Of a stretch of DNA of 64,000 bases, positions 43,848 through 53,580 are shown in pieces. Source of the DNA: Chersky-840 sp963848335. GTDB taxonomy: Bacteria > Actinomycetota > Acidimicrobiia > Acidimicrobiales > UBA8190. The notes beneath the pieces were generated by a model that was given only the letters and a program-made list of their open reading frames with translations, did not search any database and was not told where the DNA came from. Where the stretch lies: NCBI GenBank assembly GCA_963848335.1, contig CAWKDD010000001.1, positions 434,001-498,000 on the forward strand, given 5' to 3'. A program made the position numbers and the translations under genes. The number at the start of each line of letters is the position of its first letter. Positions within the stretch are counted from its first letter, which is position 1.

Positions 43848-45177
43848 ATGGAAGCCCCGGAGACCCGCTACGTGGCCGTGGGGGACGCCGATGTCGCCTA
43901 CCAGGTCGTCGGCGAAGGCCCGATCGATCTTCTCTATTGCTACGGCCTAGGTAACCACATCGAGAATCGTTGGGAAGTACTGGGGAACGCCGAGTTTCTC
44001 AACGACATGGCCGCATTCAGCAGGCTCATCTTCTTCGATCGGCGGGGCACGGGAGCCCCAGACGCCGTTGCACTCAACGCCGTGCCGACCTGGGAGGAGT
44101 GGACCGAGGACATCCAGGCCGTACTCAATGCTGCGGGATCGAAACGCACTGCCATCATGGCCACGTTGGAAGCCGGCCCGATCGCGGTCCTTTTTGCGGC
44201 TAGCCACCCAGAAGTAGTGAGCGCCCTGGTTCTCGTCAACACGACTGCTCGATACCTGAAGGCAGACGACTATCCGATCGGGGATTCATCCGCCTTTATC
44301 GACCTGCTGGTGGAGACCTTTGCGGAAACATGTGGGACCTCGGAGTTCACCCGCCTCATCAATCCGGGCAGGGCTGATGACGCGGAGTTCGTGCGCCTCG
44401 CCTCGAAGATGATTCGTTCGGGAGCCACACCTCGGCACTGCGGCAGCCCAGTACAATTACATTCTGCGGAGCCTGGATGTACGCGATGCACTGCCTCTGA
44501 TCCAGACGCCGACCCTCGTGCTCCAGGTCGCAGAATCACCGTTCCTGTCGGTCCCACAGGGCCGCTATCTCGCCGATCACATCGGGGGAGCAAGCTTCAT
44601 CGAGCTTCCAGGCGGAAACCTCGCGATGGACGACAACCTGGTGCTGGATGAGGTCGCCGAGTTCCTGACAGGTGAGCGGCCGATCGTCGAAGTGGACCGC
44701 ATCCTCACCACTGTGCTCTTCACGGACATCGTTGGCTCTACCGCCCAGGCCGCAGCGCTCGGCGACCATCGGTGGCGGTCGGTCCTCGACACCCATGACC
44801 GAACCGTGCGCGAGCAACTTCGGCGGTTCCGTGGCAGGGAGATCAATACGACGGGAGACGGGTTTGTGGCCTCTTTCGATGGTCCGGCCCGCGCCATTCG
44901 ATGTGCCCAGGCCATCGCCGAAGCCACTAGGAGGCTCGACGTTCAGCTGCGAATGGGACTGCACACCGGCGAATGCGAGGTCCGGGGAGAAGACCTCGGG
45001 GGACTGGCCGTCCACATCGCTGCGCGGGTGGGAGCGCTGGCAGCTCCAGGTGACGTGCTGGTCTCGGGCACGGTCAAGGACTTGGTTGTGGGGTCGGGGA
45101 TCAATTTCAGCGACCGAGGTGAGCATGAACTCAAGGGCGTGCCCGGGACCTGGAAACTGTTCGCCGTCGACGCCTGA
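43848..45177 (+). CDS. alpha/beta-hydrolase fused to class III adenylate/guanylate cyclase, one +1 frameshift
   Basis: The N-terminal half (RYVAVGDADVAYQVVGEGPI, LLYCYGLGNHIE, FFDRRGTGAPD, and the nucleophile-elbow-like ATLEAGPIAVLFA, with Glu in place of the usual Ser) is an alpha/beta-hydrolase fold. One extra C near 44434-44436 breaks the frame; corrected it reads RTAAAQYNYILRSLDVRDAL and then the class III cyclase domain: VLFTDIVGSTAQAAALGD (metal-binding Asp), INTTGDGFVASFDGP and LRMGLHTGECEVRGED. The architecture matches M. tuberculosis Rv1900c. The hydrolase half looks catalytically altered, perhaps a sensor for the cyclase. ATG 43848 start; GTG 43839 possible. Confidence 0.85.
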
Positions 45178-45295
45178 CGGACCAGACGGTGCGTCCGCTC
45201 ACCGCCAGGCGCTCCCGGTCACTTCACCGAACGTCTGGCGCCCTCGTCGATGCACAGAAACAATGATGTCGGACTGGAACTAGCGCAAGCGGCCT

Positions 45296-46549
45296 TCAGG
45301 CAGATTGCTCCGAACGCCGAGGCATGCCGAGGCGAACGGGAAGCTCATCGAGGCCGCGGAGTACGAGCCCGTCGCCGTGGGCCCAGCTCAGCTCGCGGCG
45401 GTCGACAGCGAGCTCGAGATCCGGGAACCGGCCGAGCAATGCGCCAAACGCAATGCGTGCCTCGAGCCGAGCGAGGGGTGCACCCAAACAGAAATGGATT
45501 CCGTGCCCAAATCCGAGATGCGGACGCGGTTTACGACTGATGTCGAGCACCGAGGGGGCTTCGCAGAAGTTCGGATCGCGATTGGCCGCCCCGAGGCAAA
45601 TCAGTACCTGCTCGCGTGCCGGGATCTCCACGCCGGCCAGCGTCATGGGCTCTGTAGTAACACGAAATGTTGCATGCGGAACCGGAGCAGAGAACCGGAT
45701 CAGCTCCTCGATTGCTGCCGGTAGACGAGACGGATCCTGACATAGCATCTGCCACTGGACCGGATGCTCAAGGAGGTCGACAACTCCGTTGCCGATCAGG
45801 CTGGTGGTCGTGTCGTGCCCCGCGACGATCAGTTGGAACAAACTGGAAAGCAGCTCCTGCTCGGTCAAGGTGTCGTCATCGTCACTGGCAGTCACCAGCA
45901 CACCAACGAGATCGTCTCGGGGGTTGTCCCGATGGGTCGCGATGAGGCACTCGAGCGACGCGATGATCACGTTGGACGCCGCGATCGCTTCGGGAGGCCG
46001 TGCACCACAGCGCGGTTGGAATAGCGTGCGGAACGCCTCGCGCAGAGGGGCTCGATGTTCGTCAAGGACACCGAGGAGCTCGCAGACCACCCGGAAAGGC
46101 AATGGATATGCAAATCCGGCAACAAGGTCCACCACAGAGTCTGGTCCAGCCCTTTCGAGCTCGTCGAGCAGCTCGTGGGCGACGCGCGCGATCGAGGGTT
46201 GGAGGGCGGCGATCCGCGTGGGCATGAAGGCCCGCGACACAAGGCGGCGCAGGCGTTCGTGGTCAGGGGGATCGAGGTTCATCATGTGACGGGCGAAGGC
46301 AGGGCCCGGGAGCCCGGGGTCCGCGATCCCGGGATCGTCCTCAAGCGCAGCCACAATGTTCTTCGACAGGCGGGCCTCTTTCAGGGCTTGGTGCGCCGCC
46401 TCATGGCTGAGGACGAGCCAAGCGGCGTGACCGTCGGCCAACCGCACTCGACGGACCGGGCACTCGGCACGCATCGATTCGAACAAAGGATATGGATCGT
46501 TCTGGGTGGTCTTGTCCCAGTCGCCCCAGGTGATGATTGACTCAGTCAC
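45296..46549 (-). CDS. cytochrome P450
   Basis: A 417-residue P450 of the bacterial class I type. I-helix oxygen-binding motif IVAGHDTTTSLIGNGV; K-helix ExxR in AAIEELIRFS with R; meander and haem loop FGHGIHFCLGAPLARLEARI carry the proximal Cys. It needs ferredoxin and reductase partners that are not in the window. GTG 46549 has AGGAG about 9 bases upstream, preferred to an ATG 18 bases earlier. A second P450 lies at 60961-62268. Substrate cannot be predicted; related enzymes hydroxylate steroids or fatty acids. Confidence 0.92.
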   Translation of the reverse strand: MTESIITWGDWDKTTQNDPYPLFESMRAECPVRRVRLADGHAAWLVLSHEAAHQALKEARLSKNIVAALEDDPGIADPGLPGPAFARHMMNLDPPDHERLRRLVSRAFMPTRIAALQPSIARVAHELLDELERAGPDSVVDLVAGFAYPLPFRVVCELLGVLDEHRAPLREAFRTLFQPRCGARPPEAIAASNVIIASLECLIATHRDNPRDDLVGVLVTASDDDDTLTEQELLSSLFQLIVAGHDTTTSLIGNGVVDLLEHPVQWQMLCQDPSRLPAAIEELIRFSAPVPHATFRVTTEPMTLAGVEIPAREQVLICLGAANRDPNFCEAPSVLDISRKPRPHLGFGHGIHFCLGAPLARLEARIAFGALLGRFPDLELAVDRRELSWAHGDGLVLRGLDELPVRLGMPRRSEQSA

Positions 46550-46667
46550 AAGATGCTCCTCGCACAAGTCATTAGAGCCCGATCAAGCGGAACGGTGTCC
46601 TGCGCTCTTCGTCGGCTGCCTGACCGCCCGCACAGGAGAGGTCTCGCACTCCGCGATGAACGACGAC

Positions 46668-47487
46668 TCAGCGGCGGGTGGCGACGACTTCGAGGTATTC
46701 GGAGTCGATGTTGAGCGCGTCGTGTCTCGTTGCGGTTGTGGTCTTCGGCGAGCGCAACTAGCTGGTCTCGGAGTGAAGCTCGCCCAGTTTCGTCTAATGC
46801 GGCCAGCGCCTTGACGATCGGACCGTAGAACGCGCTGAAGGTCTCGAAGTAGTCGTGCGCAGAGCGGTACCGGAACGTGAAGCTTCGCCGCGTCACCTCG
46901 ACATCGCACTCGGCACCCAGGAGCGCCTCGACCCCGGCCTCAGTGCCCCACTGCAGAGGAGACGGTACGCCGGCGGGGGGCGGGACGTGCCCGCCGACGA
47001 TCCTGAACATCTGACCCACGAACCCCTCGGGGGTCCAGTTGGCGAGTCCGATGCGGCCGCCGGGGCGGACAACGCGGACTAGCTGGCGCGCGGCACGTCG
47101 AGGATCGGGTGTGAACATCACGCCTACGGTGGAGAGGGCGGCATCGAAGGTGCCGTCCGCGAAGGGGAGATCCTCGGCATCAGCCACCTTCGTGGTGAGG
47201 GTCAACCCGTCGGCCTCTGCCCGGCGTCGGGCCCGGTCGAGCAGACCCTCCACGTAGTCGGTGGCCACGACCTCGCAGCCGCGGCGAGCGGCGGCCAGTG
47301 CGGCGTTGCCGTTACCGGCGGCGACATCGAGGACCTTCCAGCCGGCGGACAGGTCGATCGCCTCGCACAACTGCTCTCCCATCAGCTGCAGCGTGGTGCC
47401 GATCACGGCGTAATCGCCCGAGGACCACGTGGCGTGCTGCTTCTCCTTGACTGCAGTCAGGTCATCGAGGGTCAGGGTCTCGCTCAT
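46668..47487 (-). CDS. class I SAM methyltransferase, one +1 frameshift near its end
   Basis: ATG 47487 with AGGAGGAG immediately upstream. The protein reads LTLDDLTAVKEKQHATWSSG, motif I WKVLDVAAGNGNAALAAARR, motif II EVVATDYVEGLLDRARRRAE, PGGRIGLANWTPEGF and RRSFTFRYRSAHDYFETFSA, a UbiE-type methyltransferase. Near 46722 an extra base after NET breaks the frame; corrected it ends DALNIDSEYLEVVATRR at TGA 46668, about 272 residues. Divergent from the LuxR regulator 288 bases away. Substrate unknown. Confidence 0.83.
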
Positions 47488-47774
47488 GTTCTCCTCCTGT
47501 TCGCTGCCCCGCTCGGCAGCCTCGCGGTCGCGGCCGATTCGGATGAGCTCGGCCACGTCGCAAGGTCCATCGGCGGGAACCACGGCATCATCATGGCGAA
47601 ACGCCACGCCGCTGTCGTCGGTCGAGCACCTCATTTCCGAATGTCCCACTCCTGGCCTCGATGGGGCGAACGCCCCATTCCCGCTCCCGAACGATCGCAA
47701 CGGATTGGTGTACGCGTCCGATGCCGCCCTCCGGGCGCTGACTAGCATCGTCACATGACCGAGGCGGCGCCACG

Positions 47775-49418
47775 GTGAGCGACAGCGACCCGCTCGAGTC
47801 CGTCCACGACGCGTTGCGCCGCTCCGACTGGCAGGCTGCGCTGGATGCCGCCCGCGCAGCCAGCGTGGACGCCCCAGGCCTAGAGGCGGACCGGCTCGAC
47901 TCGGAGGCCGAGGCCGCGTGGTGGCTCGGCCGGCTCGACGAGTGCATCGCGCGCGCGCGAGGCCGCGTACCGGATCTACGACGAACAGGGCGACCGGCGC
48001 CGGGCAGGGCAGTGCGCGGTATGGCTCTGGGAACACCACGCCATCTGCGCACGGCCCGCCGCGGCCAGCGGCTGGCTTCGGCGTGCCCGGCGAGCCCTCG
48101 ACGGCGACACCGAGAGCGTCGCATTCGGAAACCTGCTCCTGCGCGAGGCGGAGATGGCCCACGGCGCCGGAGACCTCGACCGTGCGGGCGAGCTCGCCAC
48201 GACTGCGCTGGATCTCGCGCGGCGGCTGCGGTCGACCGACCTCGAAGCGGAGGCGCTTCAGACCCAAGGGCGCATCCTCATCGACCAGGGTCATGTCGAT
48301 GACGGCATGGCCCATCTGGACGAGGCCATGCTCTTCGCCGTCGAGGGGCGGCTCGGGCCCTTCGCGACGGGCAAGGTGTACTGCAGCCTCATCGCCGCGT
48401 GTGAGGAACTCGGCGACTTCGACCGGGCGGCGGAGTGGACCGATGCAACGCTGCGCTGGGCTCAGCAGCATCCCTTCGCCATCTTCCCGGGCATCTGTCG
48501 GCTGCACCGGGCCATCGTCCTCAAGCGGCGGGGCGTGCTCGGCGCCGCCGAAGAGGAGGCTGCCCGAGCCTGCGAGGAGCTCCGGGAGAGCCACGTCGCC
48601 AACAGCGCAGCGGCCTGGGCCGAGGTCGGTGACATCAGACGCCGGCTCGGCCAGCTTGATCAGGCGGAGGGCGCCTTTGCCCGATCACAGGAGGTCAGTG
48701 GGGCGCCTTGTGGTGGGTTCGCGCTCCTCCGTCTGGCCCAGGGTCGCATCGAGGAGGCAATGACGATCATCACGAGCTGCTTGGCCCAGCAATCGAATCC
48801 CCTCGGTCGGGCGGGCCTGTTGGCGATGCTGGTGCAGATCGCGGTGGGGGCCGGGGACCTCGACGCCGCGCACCGAGCCTTGTCTGAGCTCGAGACGACG
48901 GTCGACACCTTCGGAACCGCTTCGCTTGCTCGCCACCGAGCAGTCGACCCGCGGCCGGTTGATGTTGGCCGATGGTGACCCCGCCGCGGCCCTGACCCTG
49001 CAGCAGGCCGTCGAGTCCTGGCATGGACTGGGTGTCCCATACGAGGAAGCGACGGCTCGAACGCTTCTCGGCCAGGCGCTGCGCACGGCAGGAGACGAGC
49101 CGGGCGCGACCGTCTCCTTCGACGCCGCCGCCCGCTTGTTCGACCAGATCGGAGCGCGGCTCGATGCCCGTGAGGCGCTCGGTGACAGTCAAGCCAGCGT
49201 TGCCCGCCGGTCTCACAGAGCGAGAGGCGGAGGTACTTCGGCTCGTCGCCGGCGGGCTCACGAACAACGAGATCGCCACTGAGCTCTTCCTCAGCCCCAA
49301 GACCGTGTCACGACACCTGTCGAACATCTTCACGAAGATCGGCGTGTCGTCACGGGCGAGCGCTACGGCGTTCGCTGTCGAGCACCACCTCCTCGCTCGA
49401 AGCAGCGGCAGCCGGTAG
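47775..49418 (+). CDS. LuxR-family regulator with TPR-like sensor region, three +1 frameshifts
   Basis: Four frames join in order: SDPLESVHDALRRSDWQAAL from GTG 47775; a long helical repeat region (AHGAGDLDRAGELATTALDL, MAHLDEAMLFAVEG, ELGDFDRAAEWTDATLRW), TPR-like; LATEQSTRGRLMLADGDPAA; and the C-terminal LuxR helix-turn-helix LTEREAEVLRLVAGGLTNNE, IATELFLSPKTVSRHLSNIF. Shifts lie near 47955, 48925 and 49190, each an extra base. Corrected length about 547 residues. There is no AAA/NB-ARC ATPase, so it is a short MalT/LAL-type relative. Neighbouring methyltransferase is divergent and a plausible target. Confidence 0.83.
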
Positions 49419-49527
49419 GGCACGCCCGCGCACATGCGGTGGACGTTCCGGACCCACTTACCCGAATGCGATACTCGATCATGCTCTCCCAATCGTGCCG
49501 CCGTTCTCCTACCTCAGCGAGTCGTCG

Positions 49528-49818
49528 ATGATTTTCTGCTTGATGGATGCCGAGGAATGGGATTCCCGGCGACACGAATCCCTCGTCGCCGTCGCTGGAC
49601 CGGAGGGTTTCGTTCACTGTTGCGACGAGCAGCAGATCGGTTTCGTTCGAGAGGGCTATTTCCCAACAGGATCGACTGTCGTTGCTCTGAGCATCGACCC
49701 CACAGCGCTTGATTCTGAAACTCGTTATGAGCCGGGATCGGGGGGCGAATCGGAACGGTTTCCCCATGTCTACGGATCGATTCGGCGTACGGACGTGGTC
49801 GAAGTGATCGTTCTCTGA
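49528..49818 (+). CDS. DUF952 family protein
   Basis: A 96-residue protein (ATG 49528) with the DUF952 pattern: IFCLMDAEEWDS, then LVAVAGPEGFVHCCDEQQIG, VVALSIDPTALDSETRYEPG and ERFPHVYGSIRRTDVVEV. The conserved FVHC and FPHVYG elements are both present. Family members are small glutathione-transferase-like or uncharacterised cytosolic proteins. An upstream GTG at 49495 adds 11 residues but is less like the family. Free-standing gene. Confidence 0.8.
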   Translation: MIFCLMDAEEWDSRRHESLVAVAGPEGFVHCCDEQQIGFVREGYFPTGSTVVALSIDPTALDSETRYEPGSGGESERFPHVYGSIRRTDVVEVIVL

Positions 49819-50107
49819 CGAGCTGTCAACAGGTCGTTGCCGGTGGCCATCATTGGCTGATCCGTCCGGAGACGATCACGGGAAGTCGAGGCGCCCCAAC
49901 CGCTCCCGACCGGGGTCGAGACTCGACAGCTAAGGGGGCCTTGGGGCGCAAAAACGGAGCCACCGACCGTGGAGATGTCCCTCCCAGCCCCAGTGGACGT
50001 GGCGCTACTGCTCGGTGTCACTCAAGCGGTCGCCTACCGATAATCCGGCCGCTGACGATCCCGTACGAGTTAGTCGGTGGAACCACAATGTGGCGCGCGC
50101 TCTGGTG
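49819..50107. other. intergenic stretch with no recognisable gene
   Basis: The 289 bases after the DUF952 gene show no supported frame or ribosome-binding site. The degenerate repeat fragment described separately follows. Confidence 0.5.
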
Positions 50108-50205
50108 CGTTCCGGCCTGGCAGCTGGGTCCGGGTGTTTGCGCCCCCTCCGGACGTGTCGTGCAATCCCGACGGGAATCCTGGTCCCGGCACTTGCGGGC
50201 GGTTG
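50108..50205 (+). repeat. degenerate right-end fragment of the intergenic repeat (R3)
   Basis: Matches the right part of copy 3: TTCCGGCCTGG, GGGTG-TTTGCGCCCC, then CGACGGGAATCCTGGTCCCGG against the corresponding CTGCCGGGGCATCCTGGTCCCAG. The left module with the invariant block is not detectable. It ends 167 bases upstream of the VOC protein gene, same orientation as the other copies. Confidence 0.55.
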
Positions 50206-50371
50206 CTAGTCAGGTTGAACTATGACTCCGGGCGCCAGCGAACTGTCCGCTGATCTTGGTGAGGTGGAGCGTCCACAAGGTGCATGTGAACAGAAGACGA
50301 GGGTGACATCATGATCAAGGCAGTGGGTCGAGCGGCTGAACAGTGCAAACTCACGGGGGAGGTCGTACCAA

Positions 50372-50776
50372 ATGGCAGGTAGACCGGTAGTGCCGGACAT
50401 GCGGCTGGAGCTTGTTCCGATGCCAGTGTCCGATGTCGACCGAGCGAAAGCGTTCTACGAGCAAGCTGGGTTTGGGAATGTCCACGACACTCAGGTGACG
50501 GACACAATGCGGGTAGTGCAGCTCACTCCGCCGGGATCGAGTTGCGCCATCGTTTTCGGCACAGGCATGGGTCCGATCACCGATATGGTCCCAGGCTCGC
50601 TTAAGGGCCTTCATCTTGTTGTGAAGGACATGAATTCGACCCGAGTTGCTCTGACTGAGCGAGGCATCGAGCTCAGCGACGTCGATGACCTGGGTGGGGT
50701 CCTCTACTCCTATTTCAGCGATCCTGACGGCAACATGTGGGCCTTGCAGCAGTGGCCCGCCAGTTATCAAGCCTAG
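50372..50776 (+). CDS. VOC / glyoxalase-bleomycin resistance superfamily protein
   Basis: A 134-residue protein with a single VOC fold (two beta-alpha-beta-beta-beta units): MRLELVPMPVSDVDRAKAFY, GFGNVHDTQVTDTMRVVQLT, GLHLVVKDMNSTRVALTERG and LYSYFSDPDGNMWALQQWP. The metal ligands His/Glu of glyoxalase I are partly replaced, as in many uncharacterised members annotated as lactoylglutathione lyase-like. It starts at ATG 50372. Function beyond the fold is unknown. Confidence 0.83.
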   Translation: MAGRPVVPDMRLELVPMPVSDVDRAKAFYEQAGFGNVHDTQVTDTMRVVQLTPPGSSCAIVFGTGMGPITDMVPGSLKGLHLVVKDMNSTRVALTERGIELSDVDDLGGVLYSYFSDPDGNMWALQQWPASYQA

Positions 50777-51171
50777 TCGATGCGGCCTTCCCCCAGACCA
50801 GGATCCCACGCTTAGTCGGGGGCACCGATCGGTCCCTTAGAACGACTCGGACCAGTCGGACGCACCCGACGGACCAACCTTCTTCGAGGGCCACGCCGCA
50901 CATAATCGCAATGCCGAGTGATCCCGCATGCTCCGGTTTGACTCGCAGCCTGAGCGAGACTGTTCGACGTCGCCGGCGGAGGGGCATCAGGGTGATATGT
51001 GCGGCCAACACGGAATGACCGGGCTCCTCGGGGTTTGCCCCTTCATGTGCGTCATTGCGAGGGTGAGAACGCCGAAATCGTGTGGGCACAATTGTTGGAG
51101 TTTCAGGGTCTGTGGCAATTGCCAGCGCTCTCTCGTAGGCTGCGTCGAGCCGTCGAGAGGAGTGGCCTACC
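50777..51171. other. 395-base intergenic stretch without a supported gene
   Basis: Open frames occur on both strands but none has recognisable motifs or a good ribosome-binding site. Possible remnants or the leader of the membrane glycosyltransferase gene. Confidence 0.45.
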
Positions 51172-52548
51172 GTGCCGAGCTTGCCACTTCCGCACCAAAG
51201 TCTCGGTGAGCGCGCCTGGAACTGGTTCACGTCCCGGCTGCGAGCCCGGAGTTGCGGATTGGTGGGTGGCGCCGCCTTCGTCCTTGGGGGCTTGTACTAC
51301 TTCTTTTCCTTTTGCTCAGCAGTGCACCATGCTCCCTTGTGGACCACCCCGGGGGACATGTGGCTCACGTTCGCGACGGCCAACGCGGTTGTGCACGGGC
51401 ATCTGTCATCGATATACGTTCATCGCGCCTACCACATTGGTTCGTTTCGGTTCGTTGACGCCTTTGTCTCTTTTCCAGGCATCGTCTTTTTGCTCACGCC
51501 TATAGCAGCACTGTCCTCTGCCCTGCACCTCAGTGCCGACACGGTGCCGTACGGGATCGTCAATCCGCTTGCGCACCCCCAGACGTGGATCGTGCTCGGG
51601 CCATATATTTTGATACTGAGCACGATCCCGCTTCTGGCATGTGACGCGCTTGCCGAGTGGCTCGGGGCCGCTGTCCCCCGTCGCTTGATGCTTGCGGGAG
51701 CAGAGGCCGTGGCGTTGTGGAGCGTCACGGTGTGGTGGGGTCACCCCGAGGACGCGATAGCGGTGGGCTTGGCGGTCTATGGCCTGCTCTTCGCCCTAAA
51801 AGGCCGGTGGAACGGGGCGAGCTGGCTGTTTGGACTGGCACTGGCACTCCAACCGCTGGTCGTGCTCGCCCTGCCCATCGTCCTCGCCCTCGCGGGAACC
51901 AAGCGATGGGCGGGTTTCATTGCCAGAGGGCTGGTGGCGCCCGTCGCCGTGCTCATCGGCCCCTTGGTCACCAACTTCAAGGCCACCTTCACCGCCTTGA
52001 CCCAGCAGCCGAACTACCCCACGTACAACCACCAAACGCCGTGGACCGCACTTGCCCCACGGGTGCACGGTCTGGATGAATTCGCCGTCCAAGCTGGACC
52101 GGGACGGGTGGGCTCCATCGTCCTCGCCTGTGGACTGGGGTGGTGGGTGACGCGCTGGCGCGGTCGACCTGACCTGGTGGTCTGGTCTGTGGCGTTAGCA
52201 CTGGCATTGCGGTGCTTCACTGAGTCCGTCATGGATCCGTACTATCTTTGGCCCGCGTTGGCTGTGGCAATGGTGGCTTCGGTACGCATCCCCGCGTGGC
52301 GGTTTTCCAGCGTGCTGGGGATTGCCATCTTCGTCACACTCACGTCTCAATGGCATCTCGCATGGGCGGCATGGTGGAGCTTGAACACGGGCGGTGTGAT
52401 CATCGTGCTCGTGTGCGCAATCCCGTTGGGCATTATCGAAGTGAACGCCCCGGAAGCTAAACCCGCAACTGTGCCTCGAAGGCCACAGGCCAAGCGCAAG
52501 CCTTCCAACCAGAAGGCTACGGCCCGAAGGCGCATGGTCACAAAGTAG
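51172..52548 (+). CDS. multi-pass membrane glycosyltransferase-like protein (GT87/DUF2029-like)
   Basis: A 458-residue protein with about ten to eleven membrane helices. The first outer loop, after GLYYFFSFCSAVHHAP, carries DMWLTFATANAVVHGHLSSI, comparable to the acidic active-site loop of GT-C mannosyltransferases that use polyprenyl-phosphate-mannose; further helices include LWSVTVWWGHPEDAIAVGLA with a WGHPED motif. A basic cytoplasmic tail ends the protein. GTG 51172. The next repeat copy starts 26 bases after the stop. Family assignment is moderate. Confidence 0.65.
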   Translation: MPSLPLPHQSLGERAWNWFTSRLRARSCGLVGGAAFVLGGLYYFFSFCSAVHHAPLWTTPGDMWLTFATANAVVHGHLSSIYVHRAYHIGSFRFVDAFVSFPGIVFLLTPIAALSSALHLSADTVPYGIVNPLAHPQTWIVLGPYILILSTIPLLACDALAEWLGAAVPRRLMLAGAEAVALWSVTVWWGHPEDAIAVGLAVYGLLFALKGRWNGASWLFGLALALQPLVVLALPIVLALAGTKRWAGFIARGLVAPVAVLIGPLVTNFKATFTALTQQPNYPTYNHQTPWTALAPRVHGLDEFAVQAGPGRVGSIVLACGLGWWVTRWRGRPDLVVWSVALALALRCFTESVMDPYYLWPALAVAMVASVRIPAWRFSSVLGIAIFVTLTSQWHLAWAAWWSLNTGGVIIVLVCAIPLGIIEVNAPEAKPATVPRRPQAKRKPSNQKATARRRMVTK

Positions 52549-52573
52549 CTCTACTGAGTAAGAACCCAAGCAG

Positions 52574-52836
52574 CGCAGAATCGGGGATCTGCGCTCCCGG
52601 TATCTTCCCCAGCGTCCGACAGATTGCACCGGAGTCGGGTAACCGGGCCGATTGGCGACCCACGCAGTATTCGCGTTGCTGAGCATTTCCGGCGGCCCCC
52701 GCGGGGGCTCCCTATCGGGCGACGGGGCGGCTTTGGGACAAATCCGGGCGGGAGACCATCCCAACCCAGGTGATATGCGCCCTCGAAGGACCTGGCATGC
52801 GACTCTGCCGGGGCATCCTGGTCCCAGCAGTTGCCG
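52574..52836 (+). repeat. intergenic repeat copy 4 (R4)
   Basis: About 263 bases, the most complete uninterrupted copy. The invariant block is the same as in copy 1. The left edge hairpin GCAGA-ATCGGGGA-TCTGC is perfect here. Hairpin GCCCC-CGCG-GGGGC has compensating changes relative to copies 1 and 2. The right end is CATCCTGGTCCCAGCAGTTG. It lies 214 bases upstream of the ECF sigma gene. Confidence 0.8.
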
Positions 52837-53049
52837 GTGGTCTGGCCGACACCAGGTGCCCAGTTTCTTGTGTCGTTTCCGTGCGGCTGGCCCTTGCTCC
52901 GCCGGAGGTGGTCGGACCGACCTGGCCGTCGGCTTCCCCGGCAAGCACCCGCCACCGACCCTCAGCTGAACAGGGCAATATCGGCGATCCGACCGGGAAC
53001 CAAACTGCCTCTTCGGGGATCTGGAAGGGATGAAAGGGGTGAGGCCCCA

Positions 53050-53580
53050 GTGCCGAATGGAGCGGGAGGGGCCACCAAGCTGCCGGCGACGATCGCGGCC
53101 CAGCGTCGCCGCGTGTTCGAACAGGTCGTACGGGACGATGGCCGGCGCATGGCTCAGCTTGCCTTCTGTCTCTGTAACGACCGAGCGCAGGCTGAGGATC
53201 TGGTTTCGGAGGCCTACGCCCGTACGTGGCGCAGGTGGGAGACCGGACAGGTCGACGAGCTCGTTCCCTACCTCCGTCGCACACTGGTCAACCTCGCCCG
53301 CAAGAGCTGGCGCCGTGAGCTGCTGTTCAGGCGCTACCTATCGCGCTCCTCGGTGGACCTCGCCGTCGGCCAAGACTTGGTTCGAAAAGTGGAACTGGTC
53401 GACGCCGTGCTCAGACTTCCCGGCAGGCAACGAGCCGTCATGGTTCTCCGGTACTTCGAGGACTTGAGCGAAGAGCAAACAGCCCAACTCCTCGGGGTGG
53501 CAGTAGGTACGGTCAAATCCAGAACCTCACGAGCGCTCTCTTCGCTGCGCGCCACGTTTGAAGGTGATCTCTATGCCTGA
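53050..53580 (+). CDS. ECF RNA polymerase sigma factor (SigE/SigK-like)
   Basis: A 176-residue sigma-70 ECF factor. Region 2 reads QAEDLVSEAYARTWRRWETG, region 4 LPGRQRAVMVLRYFEDLSEE then QTAQLLGVAVGTVKSRTSRA. The GTG at 53050 follows GTGAGG 7 bases away. The downstream membrane gene starts inside its last 8 codons' bases (53573), so the two are translationally coupled, as sigma and anti-sigma pairs are. It probably directs transcription of its own operon in response to an envelope signal. Confidence 0.88.
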   Translation: MPNGAGGATKLPATIAAQRRRVFEQVVRDDGRRMAQLAFCLCNDRAQAEDLVSEAYARTWRRWETGQVDELVPYLRRTLVNLARKSWRRELLFRRYLSRSSVDLAVGQDLVRKVELVDAVLRLPGRQRAVMVLRYFEDLSEEQTAQLLGVAVGTVKSRTSRALSSLRATFEGDLYA

